Positions 45,579-53,968 of a DNA stretch of 64,000 nt are shown here, piece after piece. The position numbers were made by a program, and so were the translations under genes. Origin of the DNA: Clostridium sp. MD294 (GTDB lineage Bacteria > Bacillota > Clostridia > Lachnospirales > Anaerotignaceae); NCBI RefSeq assembly GCF_000364165.2, contig NZ_CP097810.1, positions 2,544,130 to 2,608,129 on the forward strand. Direction: 5' to 3'. The stretch's first letter is position 1. Every line of letters starts with the position of its first letter. Below the pieces are notes generated by a model, which was not told where the DNA came from, did no database searches, and saw only the letters and a list, made by a program, of their open reading frames with translations.

Positions 45579-45805
45579 TGGGGAACTTCTGAGGACATCA
45601 AACCTTTTATTGACCCAAAATTTCAAAACAACATTTTATTAACACAAACAGAAAGAATTATGATGGGCAGAAACAAAATACCCAAATATAATATCAATAA
45701 AAATGTACTTGTGATAGGTGGTTCAGGAAGTGGTAAGACAAGGTATCACGTTAAGCCAAATTTAATGCAAATGAACTCATCATATGTAATAACAGACCCA
45801 AAAGG
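45579..45805 (+). pseudogene. virD4: VirD4/TraG coupling protein, Walker A fragment (interrupted)
   Basis: Frame WGTSEDIKPFIDPKFQNNIL, then NKNVLVIGGSGSGKTRYHVK (Walker A) and SSYVITDPKG. The N-terminal membrane part is missing to the left (IME1 end), and the gene breaks at 45805, where IME2 starts; it resumes in the same codon at 53969. VirD4 links the relaxosome to the conjugation channel. Confidence 0.9.
45800..45805 (+). other. attL core of IME2 (AAAAGG)
   Basis: AAAAGG here and at 53963-53968. Removing one copy with everything between restores the virD4 codons PKG-TVVIECGKM without a gap. Confidence 0.85.
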
Positions 45806-45858
45806 GTTAATCTGTTAAGGACAGAGGAAATAAAGCCGCAGAAAGTGAGGTGCAGAGC

Positions 45859-47502
45859 ATGAGGACAGCAACACAGACTATGAAATTCACAGCCTTGTAC
45901 GAGCGTTTGAGCCGAGATGATGAACTCATAGGCGAGAGCAACAGTATCAAAAATCAGAAACAGCTTCTTGAAAGCTACGCCCATAAAAACGGCTATTCCC
46001 CTATCCGGCACTTCACAGATGACGGAGTAAGCGGAACAACTTTCGAGCGTGAGGGCTTCCAAGCCATGATTGCAGAGGTTGAAGCCGGAAATGTGAGTGC
46101 AGTTATTGTAAAGGACATGAGCCGCTTTGGGCGTGATTATCTGAAAGTCGGTTTTTATACCGAAGTCATGTTCAAGGAAAAGGGTGTGCGGTTTATCGCT
46201 ATCAACAACGGCATAGACAGCGCAAACCAACAGGACAGCGATTTTACCCCGTTCCTAAACATTATGAACGAATGGTACGCAAGGGACGCAAGCCGCAAGA
46301 TACAGGCGGTTTTCAAATCCCGTATGCAGGACGGCAAGCGTGTTTCCCCAAGCGTTCCATACGGCTATTTGAGAAGCCCCGAAGATAAACAGAAGTTAAT
46401 CATTGATGAAGAACCTGCCGCCGTTGTGCGCCGGATTTTTCAAATGGTAATCGAGGGGAAAGGCGTTACCGCCATAGCAGACATTCTAACCGCTGAAAAA
46501 GTGCTGATACCGTCAGCCTATGCGAAAACTCACTGTCCCGAAAATGACCACAGCAAGGGCTTTACAAATCCCTGCCTCTGGTCGCCTACCGCTGTTTCCT
46601 ATATCCTTGAAAAACAGGAATACATGGGGCATACAGTATTGGGAAAGACAATCAGCGTCAGCTACAAGACTAAAAAACGGCGCAAGGCAGAGCCGGATGA
46701 ACTGATGATTTTCAAGAATACCCACCCTGCCATTGTGGACGAAGAAACATGGCATTTAGCGCAGAAGCTACGGAAAACGGTCAGAAAACCAAGCTATGAC
46801 AGACCGCCCCACCCCTTGACAGGGCTTGTCTATTGCGCCGATTGCGGCAGTAAAATGACGCACCGACAGCCAAGCCCCACCAAGAAAAAGAAATATGACG
46901 CAGACGATGCTTATATATGCGGCAGTTACCGACAGCGCACAAGGAACTGTACCATGCACTTTATCAAGACTTCCGTTTTGTGGGAACTGATTTTAACGGC
47001 AATACGGGAGGTCAGCGACTATGTGCGGCAGGACGAACAGGCTTTTATAGACAAGGTACAGCAGACCTCTACCGTACAAATGGCAGAAACGCAAAGGGAA
47101 CAGAAACGGCGGCTTGCAGAAGCCACCGAGCGCAACGGGGAACTGAATACCCTAATCAAGAAGCTGTATGAGGGCAACGCCACAGGCAAGATACCCGACA
47201 AGCATTTTGAACGGCTGTTAGCCGAGTATGATACAGAGCAGACCGCACTGGAAACCGAGATTGAGGGCTTGCAGACGCAGATTGACAGCTTTAACGAGGA
47301 CAGCACAAAAGCCGATAAATTTATAGCCGTTGTGCGGCGATATACGGATTTTACGGAACTTACCACCCCTATGCTGAATGAGTTTATAGAAAAGGTGGTA
47401 GTCCATGAAGCCACAGGCGGCAGGACAGACAGGAAACAGAAAATTGATGTGTATTTTAACTTTGTCGGGCAGGTGGAACTACCGCCGCCGGACAGGGCAT
47501 GA
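45859..47502 (+). CDS. Large serine recombinase (TnpX/TndX type) of IME2
   Basis: 547 aa from ATG at 45859 (GTGAGG upstream). N-terminal resolvase domain: ALYERLSRDDE with the catalytic Ser, AVIVKDMSRFGRDYLKVG; recombinase domain (PYGYLR to RRIF); zinc ribbon YCADCGSKM ... CGSYRQRTRNC; coiled-coil and C-terminal LNEFIEKVVVHEATGG. Catalyses site-specific excision and insertion, here at the AAAAGG core. Confidence 0.95.
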   Translation: MRTATQTMKFTALYERLSRDDELIGESNSIKNQKQLLESYAHKNGYSPIRHFTDDGVSGTTFEREGFQAMIAEVEAGNVSAVIVKDMSRFGRDYLKVGFYTEVMFKEKGVRFIAINNGIDSANQQDSDFTPFLNIMNEWYARDASRKIQAVFKSRMQDGKRVSPSVPYGYLRSPEDKQKLIIDEEPAAVVRRIFQMVIEGKGVTAIADILTAEKVLIPSAYAKTHCPENDHSKGFTNPCLWSPTAVSYILEKQEYMGHTVLGKTISVSYKTKKRRKAEPDELMIFKNTHPAIVDEETWHLAQKLRKTVRKPSYDRPPHPLTGLVYCADCGSKMTHRQPSPTKKKKYDADDAYICGSYRQRTRNCTMHFIKTSVLWELILTAIREVSDYVRQDEQAFIDKVQQTSTVQMAETQREQKRRLAEATERNGELNTLIKKLYEGNATGKIPDKHFERLLAEYDTEQTALETEIEGLQTQIDSFNEDSTKADKFIAVVRRYTDFTELTTPMLNEFIEKVVVHEATGGRTDRKQKIDVYFNFVGQVELPPPDRA

Positions 47503-47559
47503 CAGGCAGGAAAGGCACTTCTTAGGGAGTGTCTTTTCTCTTGCCGGAAAGGAGCAGAT

Positions 47560-47796
47560 ATGAGATTAAGCCGTTATGAAAAAGAAACCATTATCCTTTT
47601 GAATGCCGCCGAGGACACCGCCAGTATTTACACCGCAGACCCCGTATGGAAACGGAAACTTGATAAACTGGTAGAGAAAAATCCACAGTGCTATCAGTGC
47701 ATCAAGGCTGATGAAGTCAGCAAGACCTATTCCATGCCAAAGCGGTTTATCAGCCTGCGGTCAAAGGAAAAGACCGTCACGCTCACAGCGGAGTAG
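47560..47796 (+). CDS. Small conserved element protein (78 aa)
   Basis: MRLSRYEKETIILLNAAEDT, then CYQCIKADEVSKTYSMPKRF. RBS GGAAAGGAG. Commonly found next to recombinase genes of such elements; function unknown. A short GGCACTTC/GGGAGTGTC hairpin with T-run precedes the RBS. Confidence 0.7.
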   Translation: MRLSRYEKETIILLNAAEDTASIYTADPVWKRKLDKLVEKNPQCYQCIKADEVSKTYSMPKRFISLRSKEKTVTLTAE

Positions 47797-47982
47797 AAAG
47801 AACGGGCAAAACAGAGATTGCCGAGGACGGATAAATGAGGGCGTTTTGGGGGCGTTCTACGCTTCACAATCCCTATTCCAATAGGATTTTAAGAAGCTGT
47901 AAATATCATAAGGTATTAGGATATGCCTACCCATTGTTTTTGCCGTTTGCGCTGTTTGAGGTGAGAAAGGAGGATTGATTGC

Positions 47983-48360
47983 ATGAGTTTTCCGTACTTC
48001 TACGGCAGAGCCGCTGAGCAGTACGCATTTTACCGCATACCGAAGCTGCTGTTTTCTGATGAACGCTTTGAATCCCTCTCCACAGATGCAAAGCTGTTGT
48101 ATGGTATGCTGATAGACCGCATGGAGCTTTCCATGAAAAACGGCTGGACGGATAAGGACGGGCGTGTGTTTATCTACTTCACACTGGAGAACGCAAGGGA
48201 ACGGCTGAAATGCGGCACTGAAAAGATTGTCAAGCTGTTTGCCGAGTTAGACAGCGAGAAAGGTATCGGGCTGATTGAGTGTGTCCGGCAAGGCTTAGGA
48301 AAACCGAATATTATCTATGTCAAGAACTTCATGGACGATACTTCCCTCTATGACTGGTAG
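47983..48360 (+). CDS. repA: RepA N-domain replication initiator, short
   Basis: 125 aa. AAEQYAFYRIPKLLFSDERF, LSTDAKLLYGMLIDRMELSM and FIYFTLENARERLKCGTEKI define RepA_N. Full RepA proteins are about 250-300 aa, so only the N-terminal DNA-binding domain is kept, ending SLYDW before TAG. The iteron-like repeats follow 88 bases later. Confidence 0.85.
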   Translation: MSFPYFYGRAAEQYAFYRIPKLLFSDERFESLSTDAKLLYGMLIDRMELSMKNGWTDKDGRVFIYFTLENARERLKCGTEKIVKLFAELDSEKGIGLIECVRQGLGKPNIIYVKNFMDDTSLYDW

Positions 48361-48447
48361 GCGTGGGAGGGAAAGGGTTTGGGAAAGGAAAGGATAGGAT
48401 TGATAGATAAGTCTATTATACTTGTATTGATATAATCAGTCTTATAC

Positions 48448-48516
48448 ACTTCGATAACCGAAACTCTTGAACTTCGATAATCGAAATTCAGGAACTACGG
48501 AAACCGAAAGTCTGGT
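48448..48516 (+). repeat. Three 23-bp direct repeats (iteron-like)
   Basis: Units start ACTTCGATAACCGAAA (48448), ACTTCGATAATCGAAA (48471) and ACTACGGAAACCGAAA (48494), exactly 23 bases apart. Each holds the small inverted repeat TTCG/CGAA. The period is about two helical turns and not a multiple of three, which favours a binding site over coding sequence. Confidence 0.75.
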
Positions 48517-48618
48517 GCAGGAACATGAAGCCAATAAAAAAAGCGGTCAAGTGCCGTTCGCCACCTCTCCTGTCTGCTTTGCGTAACTATCACACAAAAA
48601 GACAGGAGGAAAACCAAA

Positions 48619-49038
48619 ATGAATGAAAACATAGAAATCTTACAACGCCAGTTTGACGTATATTGTACGAAAGTCTTGAAATACGCTTCTATCAGCTACT
48701 ACCACGCCAACCGCCGCCGCATGGAGCATGAAATGTCCTTTTCTTCCCTACTGGAAAAGGATTTAGCCGAGGTCAGCACCACCGACGAGTACCCAAGCAT
48801 GGTTTATCATTTCCAAGTGAGGGAATGGCTTGTAGAAGTGCAGAGCGAGCCGTTAGGACACGCCATAGAACGGCTTACCCCGTACAGACGTGAAAGCATC
48901 TTGCTGTATTTTTTCTTAGGCTTCAAGAACAAGGAGATTGCCGCCTTGCATAACTGTAACGCCGGAAAAATCAGCTATCACAAAATGAGGGCTGTCCGGC
49001 AGATACAGAAAGAATTGGAGGTGTGCCGCCATGAGTGA
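48619..49038 (+). CDS. Sigma-70-like regulator (Orf7 type) of IME2
   Basis: 139 aa. Sigma region 4: RLTPYRRESILLYFFLGFKN then KEIAALHNCNAGKISYHKMR. RBS ACAGGAGG. Paired with the HTH gene that overlaps its end by 8 bases. Confidence 0.85.
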   Translation: MNENIEILQRQFDVYCTKVLKYASISYYHANRRRMEHEMSFSSLLEKDLAEVSTTDEYPSMVYHFQVREWLVEVQSEPLGHAIERLTPYRRESILLYFFLGFKNKEIAALHNCNAGKISYHKMRAVRQIQKELEVCRHE

Positions 49039-49273
49039 AAGATACAAAGACCGCTATCTGCTCGTTGAGGTAATCATAGCCGCCACACAGGGAGAAGCCG
49101 CCGCTATTCAGACGGTATTGAAAATCTATGAAAGCTATATCCGCAACAAATGTATCAAGACGGTTTATGACGAAAGGGGGCTTGTGTATTACGGGATAGA
49201 CACAGATAAAAAAGACTTCATGGAACGCCGCTTAATTCATGCTGTTGTGGAGAATTTCAAGATAGACAGATAA
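49031..49273 (+). CDS. Orf8-like HTH protein of IME2
   Basis: 80 aa. DRYLLVEVIIAATQGEAAAI then YGIDTDKKDFMERRLIHAVV and ENFKIDR at the end, as in the Tn916 Orf8-like family. Followed by a GGGCAGTCAG/CTGATTGCCC hairpin (49288-49319). Confidence 0.8.
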   Translation: MSERYKDRYLLVEVIIAATQGEAAAIQTVLKIYESYIRNKCIKTVYDERGLVYYGIDTDKKDFMERRLIHAVVENFKIDR

Positions 49274-49399
49274 GGCGGCAGTACAGACAGGGGCAGTCAG
49301 AAAAAAGCTGATTGCCCTTGTTGAATAGGGATAGGAAACACAAGCGAGGTATGGTAAAATAAAGACATCAAAAACGGAGTTTGTGCGGAGGTGTTAAAA

Positions 49400-49819
49400 A
49401 TGGCAACTTCAAATATTAAAGCCAGTATTCCTTGTGATATTCATAGCGTATGGAAAGTTGTTACAGAGGTTGAAAATTACACATGGCGTAGTGATTTGAG
49501 TAAAACAGAAGTCATAAGCGACAATCAGTTTATCGAATATACCAAAGAGGGCTATCCGACCACCTTTACAATTACTATTACAGAACCATATAAGCGTTGG
49601 GAATTTGACATGGAAAACAGCAACATGAAAGGACACTGGGTTGGTATTTTTATTTCCAAAGATAATGAAACGGAGATTGATTTTACAGAGTATGTAACAG
49701 CGAAAAAATTCTTTATGAAACCTTTTGTCAAATCCTATCTAAAAAAACAACAAGCGCAATTTGTCACTGATTTGAAAAAAGTAATATTATGCTTAATGGA
49801 GGAACAAAATGGAATATAA
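49400..49819 (+). CDS. SRPBCC (START-like) family protein
   Basis: 139 aa from ATG at 49400 (GGAGGTG upstream). IKASIPCDIHSVWKVVTEVE, then YPTTFTITITEPYKRWEFDM and ETEIDFTEYVTAKKFF: the polyketide-cyclase/START-like fold that binds hydrophobic ligands. First gene of a three-gene cargo. Function here unknown. Confidence 0.8.
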   Translation: MATSNIKASIPCDIHSVWKVVTEVENYTWRSDLSKTEVISDNQFIEYTKEGYPTTFTITITEPYKRWEFDMENSNMKGHWVGIFISKDNETEIDFTEYVTAKKFFMKPFVKSYLKKQQAQFVTDLKKVILCLMEEQNGI

Positions 49820-50195
49820 AGTAAATGATATAAAACTTGTTGCTTCAACTTTCATTCCCTTTGTCAACCAAATATGGAAAGGCGACTATGATATAGAGCG
49901 CACACAAGCCGCATTATCTAAAACGCTGAATATTACAGCGTATGATAATAAAATACTTGTAGGGTGTTTGCGTATTCTTACAGACGGATATTTTTTTGGA
50001 ACAATTACAGAATTACTTGTTCTTCCAGAGTATCAAAAACAAGGCGTAGGCAGTAAACTTCTTGAACTTACAAAGGAGAACACCCCAACCATGTTGTATT
50101 TTGGCGCACAGCCGGGTGTAGAAGCATTTTACGAAAAAAACGGCTGTCAAAAAAGTTTGCAATCATACATGATAAATAAAACAAAAGAAAGGTAG
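49809..50195 (+). CDS. GNAT acetyltransferase
   Basis: 128 aa. ITELLVLPEYQKQGVGSKLL is the acetyl-CoA binding motif (Q-x-x-G-x-G). Starts inside the end of the previous gene. Substrate unknown. Confidence 0.88.
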   Translation: MEYKVNDIKLVASTFIPFVNQIWKGDYDIERTQAALSKTLNITAYDNKILVGCLRILTDGYFFGTITELLVLPEYQKQGVGSKLLELTKENTPTMLYFGAQPGVEAFYEKNGCQKSLQSYMINKTKER

Positions 50196-50203
50196 GTACG
50201 AGT

Positions 50204-50968
50204 ATGTCATATTTCAAATATCAAGATAAAGCCATTTTTTATGAAGAATACGGACAAGGCGAGCCGATTATCTTCTTACATGGCAATACAGCTTCTTCTA
50301 AAATGTCTGAATTTCTTATGCCGCTATATGCAGAAAATTTCAGATGTATTTTGATTGACTTTTTAGGAAACGGGCAGTCAGACCGAGTAGATAACTTTTC
50401 GCCGGATATGTGGCATGATGAAGCCTTACAGACGATTGCTCTTACTGAATATTTACAATGCGGAAAAGTCAGCCTTATCGGTACAAGTGGCGGCGCATGG
50501 GCGGCGGTCAATGCGGCACTGGAACGCCCCGACTTGTTTCATGCAGTCATAGCAGACAGCTTTGACGGGCGCACTCTTAATGAAAATTTTACCGCAAACC
50601 TTTTAGTTGAAAGAAAAGCGGCGAAAGAAGATACACAATCAAGGGAATTTTACGAATTGTGTCAAGGTGCAGACTGGGAAAAGGTGGTTGATCTTGATAC
50701 AGAAGCATTATTGAAGTGTGCGGAGGAAAAGCGTCCACTATTCCATAAGCCGTTGGAGGAATTAAAAATACCTATCTTATTCATGGGAAGTAGAGAAGAT
50801 GAAAGTTGCCGAAACAACATAGAGGAAGAATATATAGAAATGGCTTCTATGCTTTCTCAATCTTCCGTATATCTTTTCCAAAACGGAGGACACCCCTCTC
50901 TCTTTTCCAATGCGGAAGAAGCTGCAACGCTGATAAAAAATTTCATAAGCCAACACATAACTGAATAA
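50204..50968 (+). CDS. Alpha/beta hydrolase
   Basis: 254 aa. IIFLHGNTASSKMSEFLMPL (oxyanion HG), LIDFLGNGQSDR, nucleophile elbow LIGTSGGAWAAVNAAL, and the catalytic His in FQNGGHPSLFSN. Ends the cargo operon. Substrate unknown. Confidence 0.88.
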   Translation: MSYFKYQDKAIFYEEYGQGEPIIFLHGNTASSKMSEFLMPLYAENFRCILIDFLGNGQSDRVDNFSPDMWHDEALQTIALTEYLQCGKVSLIGTSGGAWAAVNAALERPDLFHAVIADSFDGRTLNENFTANLLVERKAAKEDTQSREFYELCQGADWEKVVDLDTEALLKCAEEKRPLFHKPLEELKIPILFMGSREDESCRNNIEEEYIEMASMLSQSSVYLFQNGGHPSLFSNAEEAATLIKNFISQHITE

Positions 50969-50969
50969 C

Positions 50970-51060
50970 CGCTACCCTTACAGTAGCACCACCGAGCAGG
51001 AAATCCCGAAACGGACTTCCTGCTTTTCTTATGCCCGAAATCAGAAAGGAGATTTTAACC
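50970..51060 (+). promoter_or_regulatory. Terminator-RBS leader, copy 1
   Basis: CGCTACCCTTACAGTAGCA, then AGCAGGAAATC...GACTTCCTGCTTTT hairpin, then CAGAAAGGAG as the RBS of the DUF3847 gene. The same about 90-base leader stands before TnpW at 53657-53746. Confidence 0.75.
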
Positions 51061-51333
51061 ATGACAGACATTGAAGAAAAGATTGCAAAAGCCGAGGAAG
51101 AAATCCGGCAGTTATAGAACAGAAAGCGGAAACTTCTCAACCAGAAAAAAGACGCAGAACGCAAGGCAAGGACACACCGCCTTATTGAGCGTGGGGCGAT
51201 ACTGGAAAGCCTGTTGGAGAAGCCGGAACGGTACAGCAACGAGCAGATAAAGGACTTGTTGGAGATTGCTTTTCAGACCGCACAGGCACAGGAGCATTTA
51301 CGGGAAATCTGGGAAGAAAACGGGGAGAATTAA
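51061..51333 (+). pseudogene. DUF3847 gene with an amber stop at codon 19
   Basis: MTDIEEKIAKAEEEIRQL, TAG, NRKRKLLNQKKDAERKARTH and on to TAA at 51333 in one frame. The homologue at 43824 has RQLENRRRQL at this point. Apart from TAG the 90-codon frame is intact, so a single point mutation (CAG or GAG to TAG) is the likely cause. Confidence 0.8.
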
Positions 51334-51341
51334 ATCTCCCT

Positions 51342-51460
51342 TGCTTGACAAGGGCGCACTTATACACCCTTACGGGTGTGTGCGCTCTGCCGAGGGCTTT
51401 TATCAGCGTTCCGCTGATACAGGGGAGCTACTCTCCCCTACGGGAATTTCATTCCCTACC
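51342..51460 (+). other. Cluster of four hairpins, candidate oriT
   Basis: CACCCTTACGGGTG (51365), ATCAGCGTTCCGCTGAT (51402), GGGGAGCTACTCTCCCC (51422) and GGGAATTTCATTCCC (51442) follow each other within 92 bases, directly upstream of the relaxase gene. Such hairpin series are usual at oriT of MobA/L-type elements. Confidence 0.65.
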
Positions 51461-51551
51461 CCTTGTGTACTTCACGCCAGACGATACCCTGCTTCGCAGT
51501 CTGTCATCTGCCATGAAGTCTGAATATGCCGCCCGAAAGGAGGTTGACAGC

Positions 51552-53057
51552 GTGGCGATATATCATTGCAGTATTAAGATAATCAGCAGAGGGAAAGGCA
51601 AATCAGCCGTTGCCGCCGCCGCTTACCGAAGCGGAGAAACCCTCACAAACCACTATGACGGCGTTACCCATGACTTTACGAGGAAAGGCGGTATTGTGCA
51701 TACGGAAATCCTCTTGCCGCCCCATGCGCCGCCGGAGTTTGTAGACCGTTCTACCCTATGGAACAGCGTGGAGAAAATCGAGAAAGCCAAGAACTCACAG
51801 CTTGCAATGGAGATTGAGATTGCTCTGCCCGCAGAACTTGACAGGCAACAGCAGATACAGCTTGTTCAGGAGTATGTGAAAGAAAATTTTGTGTCGGTTG
51901 GAATGTGCGCCGACTTTGCCATTCACGATAAAGGGGACGGAAACCCTCACGCCCACATCATGCTTACCATGCGCCCGTTGGAGCAGTCCGGCGAGTGGGG
52001 AGCAAAGTCAAAAAAGGAATATCTTTTAAACAAGGACGGTCAGCGTATCAAGCTGAAAAACGGCACATTTAAGAGCCGCAAGGTTGATACGGTTGACTGG
52101 AACAGCCAAGAGAAAGCCGAGGTATGGCGGCAGGCGTGGGCGGATATTGCAAACCGCTATCTTGCCGCACAGGACAGACCGGAACGCATAGACCACCGTT
52201 CCTATAAGCGACAAGGCATAGAGCAGATACCAACCGTCCACATGGGCGTTTCCGCCACCCAAATGGAGCGCAGAGGGATTGTAACTGATAAGGGCAACCA
52301 GAACAGAGAAATACGGGAACAAAACCGTCTGCTAAAGGAAGTCAAACGCCGGATTGCCGCCCTCACAGCATGGATAAAAGAAAAGACTACACAGGCACAG
52401 GAAAATCAATCGGTCAATCCATTCCCTTCCGTTCCTATCCCTTCCGAGCGTCCAGAACAGCCGCCCACCCTTTTAGAATTGCTTAACAGAGCCTATGCAG
52501 AAGCCGCCGCACCGCAGAGCCGGTACGGGAAAATCCAAGACTTGAAGCTGTACGCAAAGGCGTTTAATTTCTTGCAGAGCAGAAACATCACTACCCTTGT
52601 GCAGTTGCAGGAAGTTGTATCGGAGATGAAAAAGCGATACTGGAATACAAACGGGGAAATCAAGCAGACAGAAAAGCTACTCCATGAGCGTAAAGAACTG
52701 ATAGACCAAGCCGAGAAATATCTGGAACACCGCCCTACCTACAAAGCCTATATGCAGACCAAGCCTAAGAAGCAGGACGCATTTTTTGAGAGCCACCGAG
52801 CCGCATTGACTTTGTATCAAAGTGTCGAGCGTTATCTCAAAGAGCATTTAGGGAAAGACAATGTGCTGAAGCTAAAAGCATGGAAATCCGAGGTTGCCAA
52901 CCTTACCCAAAAGAAAAGTAGCTTGTATAGCGATTTGCAGACCTTGAAAGCGGAGGTGCAGGAAGCCGAAGCCGTCAAGAAATGCGTGGAACAGGCGGTA
53001 CAGCCAGAGCAGACCAGAGAAAAGGCGCAGAGCAAACGGCGGGATATGGAATTGTAA
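51552..53057 (+). CDS. mobA: MobA/MobL-family relaxase
   Basis: 501 aa from GTG at 51552 (AAAGGAGG 8 bases upstream); the longer frame crosses the hairpins. AIYHCSIKIISRGKGKSAVA then AAYRSGETL, and the HUH motif HAHIMLTMRP (GDGNPHAHIML). The C-terminal half is coiled coil. Nicks oriT and leads the strand into a helper conjugation channel. Confidence 0.92.
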   Translation: MAIYHCSIKIISRGKGKSAVAAAAYRSGETLTNHYDGVTHDFTRKGGIVHTEILLPPHAPPEFVDRSTLWNSVEKIEKAKNSQLAMEIEIALPAELDRQQQIQLVQEYVKENFVSVGMCADFAIHDKGDGNPHAHIMLTMRPLEQSGEWGAKSKKEYLLNKDGQRIKLKNGTFKSRKVDTVDWNSQEKAEVWRQAWADIANRYLAAQDRPERIDHRSYKRQGIEQIPTVHMGVSATQMERRGIVTDKGNQNREIREQNRLLKEVKRRIAALTAWIKEKTTQAQENQSVNPFPSVPIPSERPEQPPTLLELLNRAYAEAAAPQSRYGKIQDLKLYAKAFNFLQSRNITTLVQLQEVVSEMKKRYWNTNGEIKQTEKLLHERKELIDQAEKYLEHRPTYKAYMQTKPKKQDAFFESHRAALTLYQSVERYLKEHLGKDNVLKLKAWKSEVANLTQKKSSLYSDLQTLKAEVQEAEAVKKCVEQAVQPEQTREKAQSKRRDMEL

Positions 53058-53104
53058 TCGTGCCGGATAAGTGGTATAATAGCGACAAAATGGAGGTGGG
53101 TTGA

Positions 53105-53515
53105 ATGAATAACGCCGAACTTGTAAAAGCCTTTTATGAGGTTATTGTTTCAGAAAACAGGCTTGATGAGTTAGACCGCTATATATCAGATGATTGCGTA
53201 CAGAAAGTGGGAGAAAAAGAAATCCATATAGGAATAGTCGGTATGAGAAAACATCTTGTTGCCCTAAAAGAAACTTATCCCGATTATGCAATGAAAATTA
53301 TCCGTCAGTATTCAGACGGAGATTATGTTATTTCAGAGTTTATTATGCGTGGAACTCATAAAGGCGAATTTATAGGTATAAAACCGACAAATAAAGTTTT
53401 AGAAATAACAGGCGTTGACATTGATAAAGTGATAGATGGAAAAATCGTGGAACATGGAGGAGCGGCAAATACTTTTGAAACATTCATTGAACATCATTTA
53501 GTCAAGCCAGTATAA
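53105..53515 (+). CDS. SnoaL-like (polyketide cyclase/ester cyclase fold) protein
   Basis: 136 aa. LVKAFYEVIVSENRLDELDR, YISDDCVQKV, then FIMRGTHKGEFIGIKPTNK and ITGVDIDKVIDGKIVEHGG. Own promoter with GGTATAAT about 20 bases upstream. A second cone-shaped small-ligand fold in the same element. Confidence 0.8.
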   Translation: MNNAELVKAFYEVIVSENRLDELDRYISDDCVQKVGEKEIHIGIVGMRKHLVALKETYPDYAMKIIRQYSDGDYVISEFIMRGTHKGEFIGIKPTNKVLEITGVDIDKVIDGKIVEHGGAANTFETFIEHHLVKPV

Positions 53516-53523
53516 CGGAACTA

Positions 53524-53637
53524 TGTTACGCAGTAGGCGGCTTAAAACGCCTATTCTACAAGGCTTTTTAAGCGTCAAAATCACAAAGACGGTATTTTAT
53601 ACCTTTGCCCTCAAAAATGGACTTCTATTGTGTAACA
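53524..53637 (-). repeat. 114-bp repeat with TGTTACGC/GCGTAACA ends, copy 3 (inverted)
   Basis: Bounded by TGTTACGC (53524) and GTGTAACA (53630-53637), 114 bp. Its reverse complement aligns with copy 2, including AAGGTATAAA and AAAGCC blocks. Confidence 0.7.
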
Positions 53638-53746
53638 CAGCCATTGAAAATTGAATAATCGCTACCCTCACAGTAGCACTACCGAGCAGGAAATCTTGAA
53701 ACGGACTTCCTGCTTTTTCTTTTGCCAAAATCAGAAAGGAGAGCCT

Positions 53747-53926
53747 ATGCAGGAAATCACACAGACAGCCACTAAGACCACCGACGCCCCGAAACCGCAG
53801 ACCGTCAAGCGGAAAATCGGCAAGACCACCTATGAATTATCGCTCCATTTCAGCCAGACAAGCACAGAGCGCATGAGCGATAAAGTCATGCGGTTACTGG
53901 AAAACGACCTATCCGCAAAGAAATGA
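53747..53926 (+). CDS. tnpW: TnpW-like transposon protein (IME2)
   Basis: 59 aa. VKRKIGKTTYELSLHFSQTS then TERMSDKVMRLLENDLSAKK, as in TnpW. RBS GAAAGGAG after the duplicated terminator leader. 37 bases from the right end. Confidence 0.8.
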   Translation: MQEITQTATKTTDAPKPQTVKRKIGKTTYELSLHFSQTSTERMSDKVMRLLENDLSAKK

Positions 53927-53962
53927 AGAAAACTTTTCTCTATGTCCTTGACAAACAGACCG

Positions 53963-53968
53963 AAAAGG
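53963..53968 (+). other. attR core of IME2 (AAAAGG)
   Basis: Second copy of the core; virD4 resumes at 53969. Confidence 0.85.

Larger units (their letters stand above)
45806..53968 (+). mobile_element. IME2: 8,163-bp mobilisable element with serine recombinase, inserted in virD4
   Basis: Order: recombinase, small gene, truncated RepA, iterons, Orf7/Orf8-like regulators, three-gene cargo (SRPBCC, GNAT, hydrolase), DUF3847 (nonsense), oriT-like hairpins, MobA/L relaxase, SnoaL-like gene, TnpW. Ends carry an imperfect inverted motif CTGTTaAGGACA (left) and, on the opposite strand, CTGTTtgtcAAGGACA (right). It has no transfer genes of its own and would depend on a helper element. Confidence 0.88.

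Noticed and set aside
48448..48516. Second CRISPR-like array
   Set aside because: Three contiguous 23-bp units without spacers; better explained as iterons.
51345..51551. Longer relaxase start at 51345
   Set aside because: It would translate through four hairpins; GTG at 51552 has AAAGGAGG and matches the family N terminus.
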